Positions 8,489-17,896 of a stretch of DNA of 64,000 nt are shown here, one piece after another. The position numbers and the translations under genes were made by a program. The number at the start of each line of letters is the position of its first letter. Position 1 is the first letter of the stretch. This DNA is from an uncultured Alphaproteobacteria bacterium (GTDB lineage Bacteria; Pseudomonadota; Alphaproteobacteria; RF32; CAG-239), in NCBI GenBank assembly GCA_934255405.1, contig CAKQNT010000003.1:1-64000 (forward strand), in the 5' to 3' direction. Below the pieces are notes generated by a model that saw only the letters and a list, made by a program, of their open reading frames with translations, made no database searches and had not been told where the DNA came from.

Positions 8489-9736
8489 TTATTTTTTCAG
8501 CAGACCGTGCTTCTTTTTGCCTTGAGAGAGTTTGGCTTGTCCGTTGCTAAAATCAGCCTCGCCGATAACATAGTTTTCATCAGTTACGGTTTGGTCATTA
8601 ATTTTTAGTCCGCCTTGCTTAATCAAACGGCGCGCTTCTCCTTTGCTGGTTACAAATCCCAATTGCAGAAAAGCATCCAAAACTCCGATATCGCCGCTGA
8701 CTGCAATGCTGGGCAAATCTCCACCGGCAGCTCCCATTTCAAAGGTTTGAATTGCGGTTTTCTGAGCCGCTTTGGCCTCTTCTTCACCACGACATATTCT
8801 GGTAGCCTCAAATGCCAAAATCTTTTTGGCTTCGTTAATTTCCTGATCTTTCAGCGATTCCAGACGTTTAACCTCGTCCATTGGCAAATCGGTATAAATA
8901 CGTAGGCATTTTCCAACTTCGGCATCGCCGATATTGCGGAAATACTGATAATAATCATAGGATGATAATTTCTCTTCATTAATCCAAACGGCGTTACCCT
9001 CGGACTTGCCCATTTTTTTGCCATTTGAGTCGGTGATAATCGGGCTGGTAAAGCCAAACAGCTCCACATCGTATTTGCGGCGCCCCAGTTCAGTGCCGGA
9101 TGTAATGTTTCCCCATTGGTCAGAGCCGGCAATTTGCGCGCGGCAGCCATATTGCTGATAGAGTTGGCAGAAGTCATAACCCTGCAGCAACATATAGTTA
9201 AATTCCAAAAAGCTCATCGGTTGTTCGCGCTCCAAACGAGCTTTTACGCTTTCCATTGTCAGCATTCGGTTAACCGAATAAAAAGTCCCGATATCCCGCA
9301 AAAAAGACAGATAATTCACATTCTTAAACCAGTCCCAGTTGTCAACCATTTTGGCATCGGTTGCACCATCGCCGAACTTAAGAAATTTGCCAAAAGATTT
9401 TTTCAGCCCCTCTACATTGTGCGCCAAAGTTTCTTCACTCAAAAACGGGCGCAGCTTGTCTTTGCCTGATGGATCGCCGATTCGCGCGGTTGCACCACCT
9501 ACCAGCGTCAGCGGCTTATGCCCGCATTTCTGAAACCAGCGCAACATCATCAAAGGCACAATGTGTCCTACGTGCAGGCTGTCGCCGGTAGGGTCGGAGC
9601 CCAGATACCCCACAGCCGGTTTGCCTGTTTTTTCGCACTCTGCCAAATAATCATCGAGGCCTTGCTCGTTGGTGCATTGATTATAAAAACCGCGTTCAAC
9701 CATAATGTTGAAAAACTGTGACTTAAACTGAGCCAT
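8489..9736 (-). CDS. tyrS: Tyrosyl-tRNA synthetase
   Basis: 415 residues, class I synthetase that charges tRNA-Tyr. The HIGH motif is HVGH (residues 55-58), the KMSKS motif reads KMGKS (about residue 240), and the C-terminus is an S4 RNA-binding domain (EARRLIKQGGLKIND, ~350-410). The bacterial TyrS-family features GSDPTGDSLHVGH and AGSDQWGN are present. The start is preceded by AGGATAGGAT. A 98-base gap separates it from the Bat operon, with no clear terminator, so read-through is possible. Confidence 0.97.
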   Translation of the reverse strand: MAQFKSQFFNIMVERGFYNQCTNEQGLDDYLAECEKTGKPAVGYLGSDPTGDSLHVGHIVPLMMLRWFQKCGHKPLTLVGGATARIGDPSGKDKLRPFLSEETLAHNVEGLKKSFGKFLKFGDGATDAKMVDNWDWFKNVNYLSFLRDIGTFYSVNRMLTMESVKARLEREQPMSFLEFNYMLLQGYDFCQLYQQYGCRAQIAGSDQWGNITSGTELGRRKYDVELFGFTSPIITDSNGKKMGKSEGNAVWINEEKLSSYDYYQYFRNIGDAEVGKCLRIYTDLPMDEVKRLESLKDQEINEAKKILAFEATRICRGEEEAKAAQKTAIQTFEMGAAGGDLPSIAVSGDIGVLDAFLQLGFVTSKGEARRLIKQGGLKINDQTVTDENYVIGEADFSNGQAKLSQGKKKHGLLKK

Positions 9737-9851
9737 TTATCCTATCCTTAACTAAAATTAAAATACTGCCAAATTCCGACATAATAACCAATTTTTAACG
9801 CATAATAGCATAATATTCAGGCATTGCAAGACAGGAGTTTGATTTTTAGAT

Positions 9852-10952
9852 ATGGATTTGTTGCGCCCTTTGCGGGCTTTAGGAATGATGAGCGGTTCCT
9901 CGCTGGACGGAGTGAATGCTGCGGTAATAACTACCGACGGAGTAGATATTTTTGATTTTGGTCCGGTTTTAGATGTTCCCTATGAAGATGAGCTGCGGGA
10001 GAAGCTCCGCTATTGCCACCGTCACTACAAAGAAATTGCTGAGGCCGAAAAACAGTCGCTTAGTGAAGAAATTACCAGATTTCACGCCGCCGTCGCACAA
10101 GATATTATCAATGATTATGGTGAGAATCTGGATATTATCGGTTTTCATGGCCACAATTTGGCGCATGAGCCGGATGAACATATAATTTGTCAGCTCGGCG
10201 ACGGACAGCTGTTAGCCAATCTTACCGGTATTCGAACTGTTAGCCGTTTTCGCCAAGCCGATATGCTTTCCGGCGGGCAGGGCGCGCCCATCAGCGCGGT
10301 GTATCATCAGGCGCTGACTTGCAAGCTTGAAAAACCGGTGGCGATTGTAGATATTGGCGGAATCTCAAGCTTGACTTGGATTGGCGCCAATGGTGAGATG
10401 CAGTCGTTTGATGCCGGCCCCGGCAATAATGCGATTAATGACTGGGTGTTCAAACATGGCGGACAACACATGGATTATAACGGCAAATTAGCCGCGCTGG
10501 GACACATTCATACTCCGATTATCTGCCAGCTTATGCATCACAAATTCTTGGCCAAAAATCCTCCCAAAGCCGCCAATAAAGAAACCTTTGCCGACAAACT
10601 GGAGCACTTGGAAGGCTTGTCGCTGGAGGACGGCGCCGCCACGGCAACTTGTTTTGTGGCAGAGGCAATAGCCTATTCTATGGCGCTGTTTTTGCCCGAG
10701 CAGCCTCATACTCTGATTGTTTGCGGAGGAGGTGCCAAAAATCCGACCTTGTTGCGGTTTTTGCGCCAGCGCTTTGAAAATACAGAGGTCAAGACAGCAG
10801 AGGAGTTTGGTTGGGATTCCTCGGCGGTTGAGGCGCAGGCGCTTGCTTATTTGGCAGTGCGCCGACTAAATATGATGCCGGCCACTTATCCGTTCACTAC
10901 CGGAGTGGCGACACCCTGCATTTGCGGCGAGGTTTTTAATCCGCAAAAATAA
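9852..10952 (+). CDS. anmK: Anhydro-N-acetylmuramic acid kinase
   Basis: 366 residues. AnmK phosphorylates and opens 1,6-anhydro-MurNAc from cell-wall turnover to MurNAc-6-phosphate. The sugar-kinase fold shows the ATP/phosphate motif GMMSGSSLDGVNAA near the N-terminus, then HGHNLAHEP, VADIGGISSLTW-like VDIGGIS, DAGPGNNAIND, and the C-terminal VCGGGAKNPTLL. The length is typical. The ATG at 9852 has AGGAG some 14 bases upstream, a long spacing. The gene is divergent from tyrS. Together with MltA and the C26/VanX protein it points to active peptidoglycan recycling. Confidence 0.95.
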   Translation: MDLLRPLRALGMMSGSSLDGVNAAVITTDGVDIFDFGPVLDVPYEDELREKLRYCHRHYKEIAEAEKQSLSEEITRFHAAVAQDIINDYGENLDIIGFHGHNLAHEPDEHIICQLGDGQLLANLTGIRTVSRFRQADMLSGGQGAPISAVYHQALTCKLEKPVAIVDIGGISSLTWIGANGEMQSFDAGPGNNAINDWVFKHGGQHMDYNGKLAALGHIHTPIICQLMHHKFLAKNPPKAANKETFADKLEHLEGLSLEDGAATATCFVAEAIAYSMALFLPEQPHTLIVCGGGAKNPTLLRFLRQRFENTEVKTAEEFGWDSSAVEAQALAYLAVRRLNMMPATYPFTTGVATPCICGEVFNPQK

Positions 10953-10974
10953 TGCTGCTCTTTTTTACAAACTG

Positions 10975-11003
10975 TTGACTCCGGAGAATCATTGTATTAT
11001 CTT
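10975..11003 (+). promoter_or_regulatory. Putative promoter of the ileS leader transcript
   Basis: TTGACT (10975-10980), 17-base spacer, TATCTT (10998-11003). It places the transcription start about 20-25 bases ahead of the leader ORF at 11034. Confidence 0.55.
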
Positions 11004-11033
11004 ATGCACAAATCTAATCAAAGAGAGAATGTG

Positions 11034-11078
11034 ATGCGTAGCTTTTTCATATCCATAATTACTCGTATTATCCCCTAG
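11034..11078 (+). CDS. Candidate isoleucine-rich leader peptide of ileS
   Basis: A 14-codon ORF reads MRSFFISIITRIIP and then stops. Five of the 14 residues are Ile (two AUA, two AUU, one AUC). A GTG codon directly before the ATG is in frame. AAAGAGAG lies about 6-12 bases upstream as a ribosome-binding site. The ORF sits between a good promoter and ileS, and its last two Ile codons, Pro codon and stop form one arm and the loop of a hairpin followed by a T-run. The codon content, position and hairpin are seen; control by charged tRNA-Ile (attenuation) is inferred. Confidence 0.65.
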   Translation: MRSFFISIITRIIP

Positions 11079-11094
11079 GGGGATGTTATTTTTT
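11070..11094 (+). terminator. Terminator-like hairpin overlapping the end of the ileS leader ORF
   Basis: ATCCCC (11070-11075), loop TAG, GGGGAT (11079-11084), then GTTATTTTTT. The six perfect pairs are mostly G-C. The loop is the leader stop codon, so a translating ribosome would compete directly with hairpin formation. A likely attenuator of ileS. Confidence 0.6.
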
Positions 11095-11162
11095 GCTACA
11101 CATATTCAACCGTTTTTTTCTTAAACAATCTATAAATTTACAAAAAATCAAGGTATCAAGCC

Positions 11163-14100
11163 ATGACCAAATATTATGCCGATGTAAAGGCCAAACCCGA
11201 CTTTGTGGAAGTCGAAAAACAGGTTCTCAATTTTTGGGAAGAAGATAAAACCTTTGAAAAATCCGTTCACAATCGTGACGCCGCCGCTGAATTTGTGTTT
11301 TACGACGGCCCCCCGTTTGCTAATGGTACTCCGCACTATGGGCATATTATGGTGTCCTATGTTAAAGATGTGGTTGCTCGTTTCCAGACCATGAACGGCA
11401 AAAAGGTTGAGCGCCGCCTTGGATGGGATTGTCACGGCTTGCCTGCAGAGATGTCGGCTGAAAAACAGCTTGGCGTGTCCGGACGTAAGCAGATTGAGCA
11501 GTTTGGCGTAGAAAAATTCAACGACTTCTGCCGTTCTGATGTCCTCAAATATTCCGGCATTTGGGTTGAGATGTTTAAGCGTATCGGGCGCTGGGTTGAT
11601 TTTAATCACGATTACAAAACCATGGATTTGCCGTTTATGGAGAGTGTAATTTCCAACTTCAAACAACTCTATGATAAGGGGCTGGTGTACGAAGATTATC
11701 GCGTTTTGCCATATTCGTGGGCGGCAGAAACTCCGCTTTCCAATTTTGAGGTTAATCAAGGTTATCAAGACAAGACCGATAACGCTATTACCGTGATGTT
11801 TAAGTTGGAGAATGGGTACAAGATTTTGGTTTGGACCACCACCCCGTGGACTCTGCCCTCCAACCTGATGTTGGCTGTCGGCAACGATATTGACTACGTT
11901 GTGATGGAAGAGGACGGGCAGAAATATGTTTTAGCTCGTGCGCTTCTGGGGCGCTACAAAAAACAATTGGAGCATGCGGTTGAGGTTGGTTCTCTCAAAG
12001 GTTCGGATTTGGTTGGTATGAGCTATGAGCCGATGTTCCCATACTTTAAGCATCTTAAGGATAAGGGGTGTTTCAAGGTGTTGTCCGGCGAGTTTGTTTC
12101 TACTGAAGATGGTACCGGCGTTGTCCACATTGCCCCCGGTTTCGGACAAGATGACTTTGATGCCTGCCGCGCCTATGATGAGCATTTTCCGGTAGTTTGT
12201 CCGGTTGATGAGGCCGGTAAATTTACTGCCGAAGTCTCCGACTATGAGGGTAAACAGGTTTTTGAGACCAATGAGCCGATTATGCAGTTGCTAAAGGAGC
12301 GTGGTTTGCTGGTCAAAAAAGAGCAATATACTCACTCTTATCCGTTCTGCTGGCGGACAGATACGCCGCTAATCTATAAGGCTATGAGCTCTTGGTTTGT
12401 TCGGGTGACTGATTTTCGCGATGAGATGGTTAAGAACAATCAGCAAATTAATTGGGTGCCGGAGCACATTAAGGACGGACGTTTTGGCAAATGGTTGGAA
12501 GGCGCCAGAGATTGGTCAATTTCTCGTAATCGTTTTTGGGGTACGCCGATTCCGGTTTGGAAATCTGATAATCCGGCGTTTCCGCGAGTTGATGTCTTTG
12601 GTTCCATTGCCGAGATTAAGGAAAAAACCGGCTTTGAGGTAACCAATCTGCACAAACCTTATATTGATGATGTTGTTTATCCCAATCCGGATGATCCGTC
12701 TGGCAAGAGTATGATGCGTCGTGTTGGCGACGTGTTTGATTGCTGGTTTGAATCCGGTTCAATGCCTTATGCTCAGGTTCACTATCCGTTTGACAACAAA
12801 GAGTGGTTTGAAGAGCATTTTCCGGCAGACTTTATTGTTGAGGCCATGGATCAGACCCGCGGCTGGTTCTATACTTTGACCGTGTTATCTACGGCTTTGC
12901 ACAATCGTCCGGCTTTCAAAAACTGTATTTGCACCGGCTTGCTGATGGCAGAGGGCGGGCAGAAACTTTCCAAACGTCTAAAGAATTATCCAGATCCCAA
13001 CAATGTATTGGATACTATCGGGTCAGATACTTTGCGCTGGTTCTTGGTATCATCTCCGGTGCTCAAAGGCGGCAATTTGGCGGTTGACAAAGAGGGTAAA
13101 GAGATTGCCAAAGCTGCTCGCGTGGCACAAATTCCGTTGTGGAACGCTTTTTACTTCTTCACACTATACGCTAATGCCGAGGGCTATAAGGCCAAAGAAG
13201 TATATACTTCTTCAGAGGCGATTGATAACTATATTCTCTCTAAGCTCAAAAAGCTTTCTGAGGTTGTAAAGCAGGGCATCAGCACTTATGATGTTTCTAT
13301 GGCCACTAACGAGATAGCCTCTTTTATGGAGATTCTCAACAACTGGTATATTCGTCGCAGTCGCGATCGTTTCTGGGAGGGCGATGCTCAGGCCTTTGAT
13401 GTTCTCTATACGATTTTGGTAAATTTGAGCAAAATCATTGCCCCGCTTATGCCGTTTATCTCTGAGCACGTGTATAAGACTCTCACCGGTGAAGAATCTG
13501 TTCATTTGACCGATTATCCCACACTGGAACAAGTTAATTTTGATGCTGAACTGGTTGAAGAGATGGATATGGTGCAGGAGCTTTGCTCTGCCGGTAAGTT
13601 TATTCGCGAAGAGAAGAACCTGCGCAACCGTTTGCCTCTCAATAGCCTGACTGTAATCGGACGCCAACTGTCACCGGCATATCAGGATATTGTCAAAGAC
13701 GAACTCAATGTCAAAGAGGTTAAGTTTGATGATAATCTCAGTGCCTATGCTGAAAAGAAGATTTATCTTTATACTCCGCTTTTGGGCAAGGTATTGGGCA
13801 AAGAAATGGGTGCGGTAATGGCCGCCTACAAACAAGGACAGTGGGCGCTCAATGCCGATGGCAGCTTGCACATCGGAGGCAAAGACCTCACACCTGATTT
13901 GTTTGAAGTCCGATTGGAGATGAAAGATGGCGTCGCCGGCAAGTCTTTTGCCGACAACAAAGCGGTGATAACTCTTGACACCAATGTCAGCGCCGAGCTC
14001 AAGCGAGAAGGTATGGCGCGTGACTTTGTCCGCCTGATTCAGACCCTGCGCAAGGACAAGGACTTTAATATTTCCGATCGCATAGAGCTCTGCTGGCAGA

Positions 14101-14252
14101 CAGAAAACAGCGAGCTGGCTCAAGCGTTGGAAGAAAACAAGGACTACATTGCCGAGCAGGTTTTGGCGGTTAAGGTGGAAAACAGCTGCCAATCTGGAGC
14201 TTCTGCCGATATAGAAGGGGCAAGCGTTGTTTATGACGCAAAAGTAGCCTAA
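11163..14252 (+). CDS. ileS: Isoleucyl-tRNA synthetase, eukaryote-like (type 2)
   Basis: 1029 residues. A class I synthetase charging tRNA-Ile, with editing of mischarged Val. The HIGH motif is HYGH (58-61) and the KMSKS motif is KLSKR (601-605). Segments such as RNRFWGTPIPVW, and a C-terminal region with SAELKREGMARDFVRLIQ, are those of the eukaryote-like IleS group rather than the classic bacterial group, which is shorter and ends in a zinc domain. Type 2 enzymes are known for low sensitivity to mupirocin; resistance here is an inference. AAGGT lies ahead of the ATG. The gene follows a 130-base leader with a candidate Ile attenuator and ends at a strong terminator. Confidence 0.96.
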   Translation: MTKYYADVKAKPDFVEVEKQVLNFWEEDKTFEKSVHNRDAAAEFVFYDGPPFANGTPHYGHIMVSYVKDVVARFQTMNGKKVERRLGWDCHGLPAEMSAEKQLGVSGRKQIEQFGVEKFNDFCRSDVLKYSGIWVEMFKRIGRWVDFNHDYKTMDLPFMESVISNFKQLYDKGLVYEDYRVLPYSWAAETPLSNFEVNQGYQDKTDNAITVMFKLENGYKILVWTTTPWTLPSNLMLAVGNDIDYVVMEEDGQKYVLARALLGRYKKQLEHAVEVGSLKGSDLVGMSYEPMFPYFKHLKDKGCFKVLSGEFVSTEDGTGVVHIAPGFGQDDFDACRAYDEHFPVVCPVDEAGKFTAEVSDYEGKQVFETNEPIMQLLKERGLLVKKEQYTHSYPFCWRTDTPLIYKAMSSWFVRVTDFRDEMVKNNQQINWVPEHIKDGRFGKWLEGARDWSISRNRFWGTPIPVWKSDNPAFPRVDVFGSIAEIKEKTGFEVTNLHKPYIDDVVYPNPDDPSGKSMMRRVGDVFDCWFESGSMPYAQVHYPFDNKEWFEEHFPADFIVEAMDQTRGWFYTLTVLSTALHNRPAFKNCICTGLLMAEGGQKLSKRLKNYPDPNNVLDTIGSDTLRWFLVSSPVLKGGNLAVDKEGKEIAKAARVAQIPLWNAFYFFTLYANAEGYKAKEVYTSSEAIDNYILSKLKKLSEVVKQGISTYDVSMATNEIASFMEILNNWYIRRSRDRFWEGDAQAFDVLYTILVNLSKIIAPLMPFISEHVYKTLTGEESVHLTDYPTLEQVNFDAELVEEMDMVQELCSAGKFIREEKNLRNRLPLNSLTVIGRQLSPAYQDIVKDELNVKEVKFDDNLSAYAEKKIYLYTPLLGKVLGKEMGAVMAAYKQGQWALNADGSLHIGGKDLTPDLFEVRLEMKDGVAGKSFADNKAVITLDTNVSAELKREGMARDFVRLIQTLRKDKDFNISDRIELCWQTENSELAQALEENKDYIAEQVLAVKVENSCQSGASADIEGASVVYDAKVA

Positions 14253-14273
14253 TTCTGTTTAGTCTTCTTACCA

Positions 14274-14316
14274 AGCACTAAAAACCGATAATATGCCGGT
14301 TTTTAGTGCTTTTTTA
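14274..14316 (+). terminator. Intrinsic terminator of ileS
   Basis: A 13-base-pair stem, GCACTAAAAACCG / CGGTTTTTAGTGC, is followed by TTTTTT. Confidence 0.9.
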
Positions 14317-14400
14317 AATAAATTCTGATAAAATCTAACAAAAGAATTTTCATTGGATTGATTTTTTTTACAAAAATCACCAAACTAGACAAAAAAGATG

Positions 14401-14429
14401 TTGAATATACTGAATTTTTGTGATATATT
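14401..14429 (+). promoter_or_regulatory. Putative strong promoter of the 1136-residue protein gene
   Basis: TTGAAT (14401-14406), 17-base spacer, TATATT (14424-14429). The hexamers and spacing are identical to those ahead of the first flagellin gene (24818-24846). Confidence 0.6.
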
Positions 14430-14473
14430 CTAGTCAATTTAATGAGTTATTCAAATCTTTAAGAGGGCGAACC

Positions 14474-17400
14474 ATGGCACAAGATATTAATTCAACCAAA
14501 AAAATGACCGTCAAAGAGGCTATAGAAATTTTGAGCGCAGCTTCCTATATCAACTACGATAAAGAAGAGTTATTGGAGGCTGTAAATCTGTTGCGCGGCG
14601 ATGCTACAGAAAAGGATTTATTGGACAAATTTTATCGATACTACAGCGAGGAAATCAGTGCAGAAATCCCAAATTTTAATGATTATCAAACCATGCAGGA
14701 CATTTTTGCCGGTACCGAATATGCAGAGATTTTGAAAAAAGACACCGAAGACACTGCTCAAAAAGTAGCAGAACAGGTTGTTAAAAATCCGGATGAAGAT
14801 TACAGCATCGCAATGCTTGACAATATTCAGGCTTTGTTCCGCGTTGTTCCGGAATCAGAGGATATTGACTCCGCCGCAAAGGTTATAAATACCAAGGTTG
14901 AGGCCAAGCTTGATGATGTTGTTGCCGGCAAAGAGAGCGTTGATGTTTTTGAAATTGAACCCGCCCGCCGTCTGGCAGCCAACCTTGAAGATGAAGACAA
15001 AAAAGCCGCAGTAGAGCAAAAGCTTGATGCAATTCAAAAAGATTATGAAGAAGAAAACGGCTTGGATCAAGATGTTGAGGTTTTGCGCAAAAATGATGCC
15101 ACCCTTGGCGGTCACTTGAGCAATATCAATCTTTATGATGAAGACGGCAATGTTTCTGATGAATTTTCTGATTTTGCCGCTGCTCTTGATAATTTGGAAA
15201 TTACCGAAGATGATGCCTCAGTCTTGACTGAAGACAAAAAACGCGAAAATCTCACCATGCTGTTTGAGGCCGCTAAGCTTGAGGCTCATAAAGAAAAAAT
15301 CGGTGATATCAATTATCTGTTGTCTTCCAAGAAGGTTCAACGTGAGCAACTGACCGAAAAAGTCAAAGATTTGTTCTTTGCCAAAATTGGTCAGGCCGGT
15401 GTTGCCTCTTCTTTTGAACCTGCCACTGCCGAAGAACAGCAAGATGAAAACAAATTCAAGGAATATTTGGAGCGTCGTTCCAAAGCCGCACAGGAATTTA
15501 TTGCCAATTTGGTTCAGGGCGGACAGAAGCTTTCCATAAAAGTAAAAGACATTGTTGCCGCCGTCGCGGACACCGATGTTGAAATCAGTCGTTTCAAGAG
15601 CACTTTAGAAACCAAACTGGGCAAAGGCTGCAGCGTATTAGGACAAAAGCTTCAAAACTTCCGCAGCAAAGCTGCTGCTTTGTGGGGCAAACGCTATGAT
15701 ATTGTCCGCTCAATTGTGCAAAATATAAAAGATAACAAATGGCAGCACATCGGCAATACAATTGCTACTGCCGGAATGTGGGGCATGGTAGCGCTTGGCG
15801 GACCGGCTGCTTATGCGGCTGTTGCCGGATATGCTGTTTATTCTGCCGCCGGCAGTTGGATATGGCCGGTGGTTGCTGAGGCGCAAAAACAGCGCGCGGC
15901 AGCCAAAAAAGAAGGTGGAAAACTAAAATTCTGGGATTCTATCAAGTCGGCATGGAATACCAAGAAAAATGATCGCAACTATAGAGTCCAAGGTGCTTGG
16001 GGAATCGTCGGCGGTGTTGTTGGCGCTGGTTTGGGCACGGGCGGATTTTCAATGGGAGTGAATGCTGTCACTGCCAAAGTGGCGGCCGGTTTAGCCCGTA
16101 CCTGTTCATCACTGTCAGCTCAAACCACTTCTTGGCTTTTTGCCAAAAGAGATTATAAAAAAGAGCCTTCAGAAGAGAATCGCAGCAATCTCAAGTCTGC
16201 TCGCACTTCTTTTGTTATTGGCCTTGTAGTTTCTGCTGTCAGCTCTTATTTCTCCTTGGGTAGATTGGGATCCGGCCATGCTGAAGACACTGTTAATTCT
16301 GTTTTGAATGATAGACCCCAAGGTTCGACCGAAACTTTTGATCCGCAGCCCAAATTATTGGTTCCGGGGTTGCCCAAGGATTCAGCCGATGTTGCGCCGA
16401 CTGATACCGCTGCCGTAGCGGATACTGCGCATGTTGCCGCTCCTCACGATTCTGTTGAGGCTGTTGCTTCGACAGACACTACAGATGTCAAAGTTCCTCA
16501 AGATGGTGCTGAAATCAGCAGTCAGCAAGATAATGGTAATGTCGAGATTGCCTCTGGTGCCAACGAGACCTACTCATTCCCGGATACATATTCAAAAGAA
16601 ATGGGAATTACCTCTGCACAGTACAACTTGCTGAAAAAACTCTACACACCAGAAGATTTGGATAGAATGTATACCAATCTGGAAGGCGAGGGCGTAATGG
16701 CGCACTTCGATGGCATGACCAAAGAGCAGGTTTTGTTCAAATATCAGCGTTTGGATGCTTGGACCGACCGCGCAAATTCTAAGGGTGTATCAATTCAGGG
16801 CGCTATCCGCTATCACTACGAAAAAGAGATGACTTCGCTGAATAACCTGTTGAATTGCGGCGATAAACTGACTGCAGAAGAATTCAAAGCTGCCAAAGGC
16901 GCTTTGGATGTTATCGACAGCAAAGGTGATTATCATGGTGCCGGCGCCGAGATTCGTACCGCCAATGTGATGATTAAAGCAGACCCGGCCGAGGATTGCG
17001 ACGAAGGTCATACCAATTACTGGAAAATGGGTGAAAAAGTTAGCGTTGCCAGAGAACATGTTGTGACCAAAGAACCAGATCCGCTTCCGCAGGTTACAGT
17101 GGTTGAGAACGAGACGATTCCGCAGCAGGTAGAAGTTCCTGAGCCGACCGTTGCAGTCTCCTATGGCAAGAGTGAGTTCACTTTCCCCGATGCTACAGTT
17201 GCCGCGCCGACCGAACCTGCTACCATTTCTTGGGAGACCTCTTTTGTTCATGGCCGCCACCCAATTGATGAAAATGCCACTATCTATATCAGTGGTAATG
17301 CAACCATAACCGATGCCAATGGGGCAGAAAAGGTTTTGGAAGAAATCAGGGTTGATGGCTTTAAGCTTACCGAAGACAACAAAATGGTATTCAACTTTGT

Positions 17401-17884
17401 TGATGCCAATGGCAATCCGTTGCCGGCTGACAGCAAAGTCACTTTAAATGGCGAGGCTATGATTGTTTATTCTGAAGAGAGCGGCTATGCTCCGGATAAA
17501 ATCAATCTCAAAGCTTTGTCTGCAGTTGTAACCGAGCCGGAAAAGCCGGTCGAATATCAACCGGCAACTGCCGAGGCGGTTGCTGCCGCAGCTCAGAAGG
17601 CCGGTGCGGAGCCAGATACCTTGTTCAAGGTTGATGATAATACATACAAGATGTATACCGCAGATGGTATCATCAACATCAACATTGATGAAAAACACGA
17701 CGTCTTGTACAGCGTGACCAATCTTGATGGTTCTGAGGTTACAGAAGCGCCGAAATCCCGTTTGGAAAGCCTTAACAGTCAGTATCAAAAAGCTGAAAAA
17801 GTGTTCCGCGACACCGTTAATACCGAAAAACAGAAAACCAAAATTCCGGTATCGGTATTGGCCGGACGTAGCGGCGGCAGATAG
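14474..17884 (+). CDS. Large protein of unknown function with an acidic N-terminus and central hydrophobic region
   Basis: 1136 residues from ATG 14474 (AAGAGGG ahead); an in-frame GTG 18 codons upstream lies inside the promoter and is unlikely. I do not recognise a family. Residues 1 to ~340 are acidic and helical. Residues ~345-420 are charged helices. Residues ~425-475, 508-545 and 580-600 are Gly/Ala-rich hydrophobic stretches that could be membrane helices. Residues ~610-700 are low-complexity Asp/Thr/Ala/Pro. From ~710 there is a helical region, then beta-rich segments (~930-1060) separated by Pro/Glu linkers. There is no Sec signal peptide. It is a single-gene transcript with its own promoter and terminator. 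The hydrophobic middle suggests a membrane-associated or secreted structural protein, but no function is assigned. Confidence 0.8.
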   Translation: MAQDINSTKKMTVKEAIEILSAASYINYDKEELLEAVNLLRGDATEKDLLDKFYRYYSEEISAEIPNFNDYQTMQDIFAGTEYAEILKKDTEDTAQKVAEQVVKNPDEDYSIAMLDNIQALFRVVPESEDIDSAAKVINTKVEAKLDDVVAGKESVDVFEIEPARRLAANLEDEDKKAAVEQKLDAIQKDYEEENGLDQDVEVLRKNDATLGGHLSNINLYDEDGNVSDEFSDFAAALDNLEITEDDASVLTEDKKRENLTMLFEAAKLEAHKEKIGDINYLLSSKKVQREQLTEKVKDLFFAKIGQAGVASSFEPATAEEQQDENKFKEYLERRSKAAQEFIANLVQGGQKLSIKVKDIVAAVADTDVEISRFKSTLETKLGKGCSVLGQKLQNFRSKAAALWGKRYDIVRSIVQNIKDNKWQHIGNTIATAGMWGMVALGGPAAYAAVAGYAVYSAAGSWIWPVVAEAQKQRAAAKKEGGKLKFWDSIKSAWNTKKNDRNYRVQGAWGIVGGVVGAGLGTGGFSMGVNAVTAKVAAGLARTCSSLSAQTTSWLFAKRDYKKEPSEENRSNLKSARTSFVIGLVVSAVSSYFSLGRLGSGHAEDTVNSVLNDRPQGSTETFDPQPKLLVPGLPKDSADVAPTDTAAVADTAHVAAPHDSVEAVASTDTTDVKVPQDGAEISSQQDNGNVEIASGANETYSFPDTYSKEMGITSAQYNLLKKLYTPEDLDRMYTNLEGEGVMAHFDGMTKEQVLFKYQRLDAWTDRANSKGVSIQGAIRYHYEKEMTSLNNLLNCGDKLTAEEFKAAKGALDVIDSKGDYHGAGAEIRTANVMIKADPAEDCDEGHTNYWKMGEKVSVAREHVVTKEPDPLPQVTVVENETIPQQVEVPEPTVAVSYGKSEFTFPDATVAAPTEPATISWETSFVHGRHPIDENATIYISGNATITDANGAEKVLEEIRVDGFKLTEDNKMVFNFVDANGNPLPADSKVTLNGEAMIVYSEESGYAPDKINLKALSAVVTEPEKPVEYQPATAEAVAAAAQKAGAEPDTLFKVDDNTYKMYTADGIININIDEKHDVLYSVTNLDGSEVTEAPKSRLESLNSQYQKAEKVFRDTVNTEKQKTKIPVSVLAGRSGGR

Positions 17885-17896
17885 TCGCTCAGATAC

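Noticed and set aside
11148..11768. 206-codon minus-strand frame opposite ileS
   Set aside because: Antisense shadow of the strongly coding ileS frame, with no ribosome-binding site and no family resemblance.
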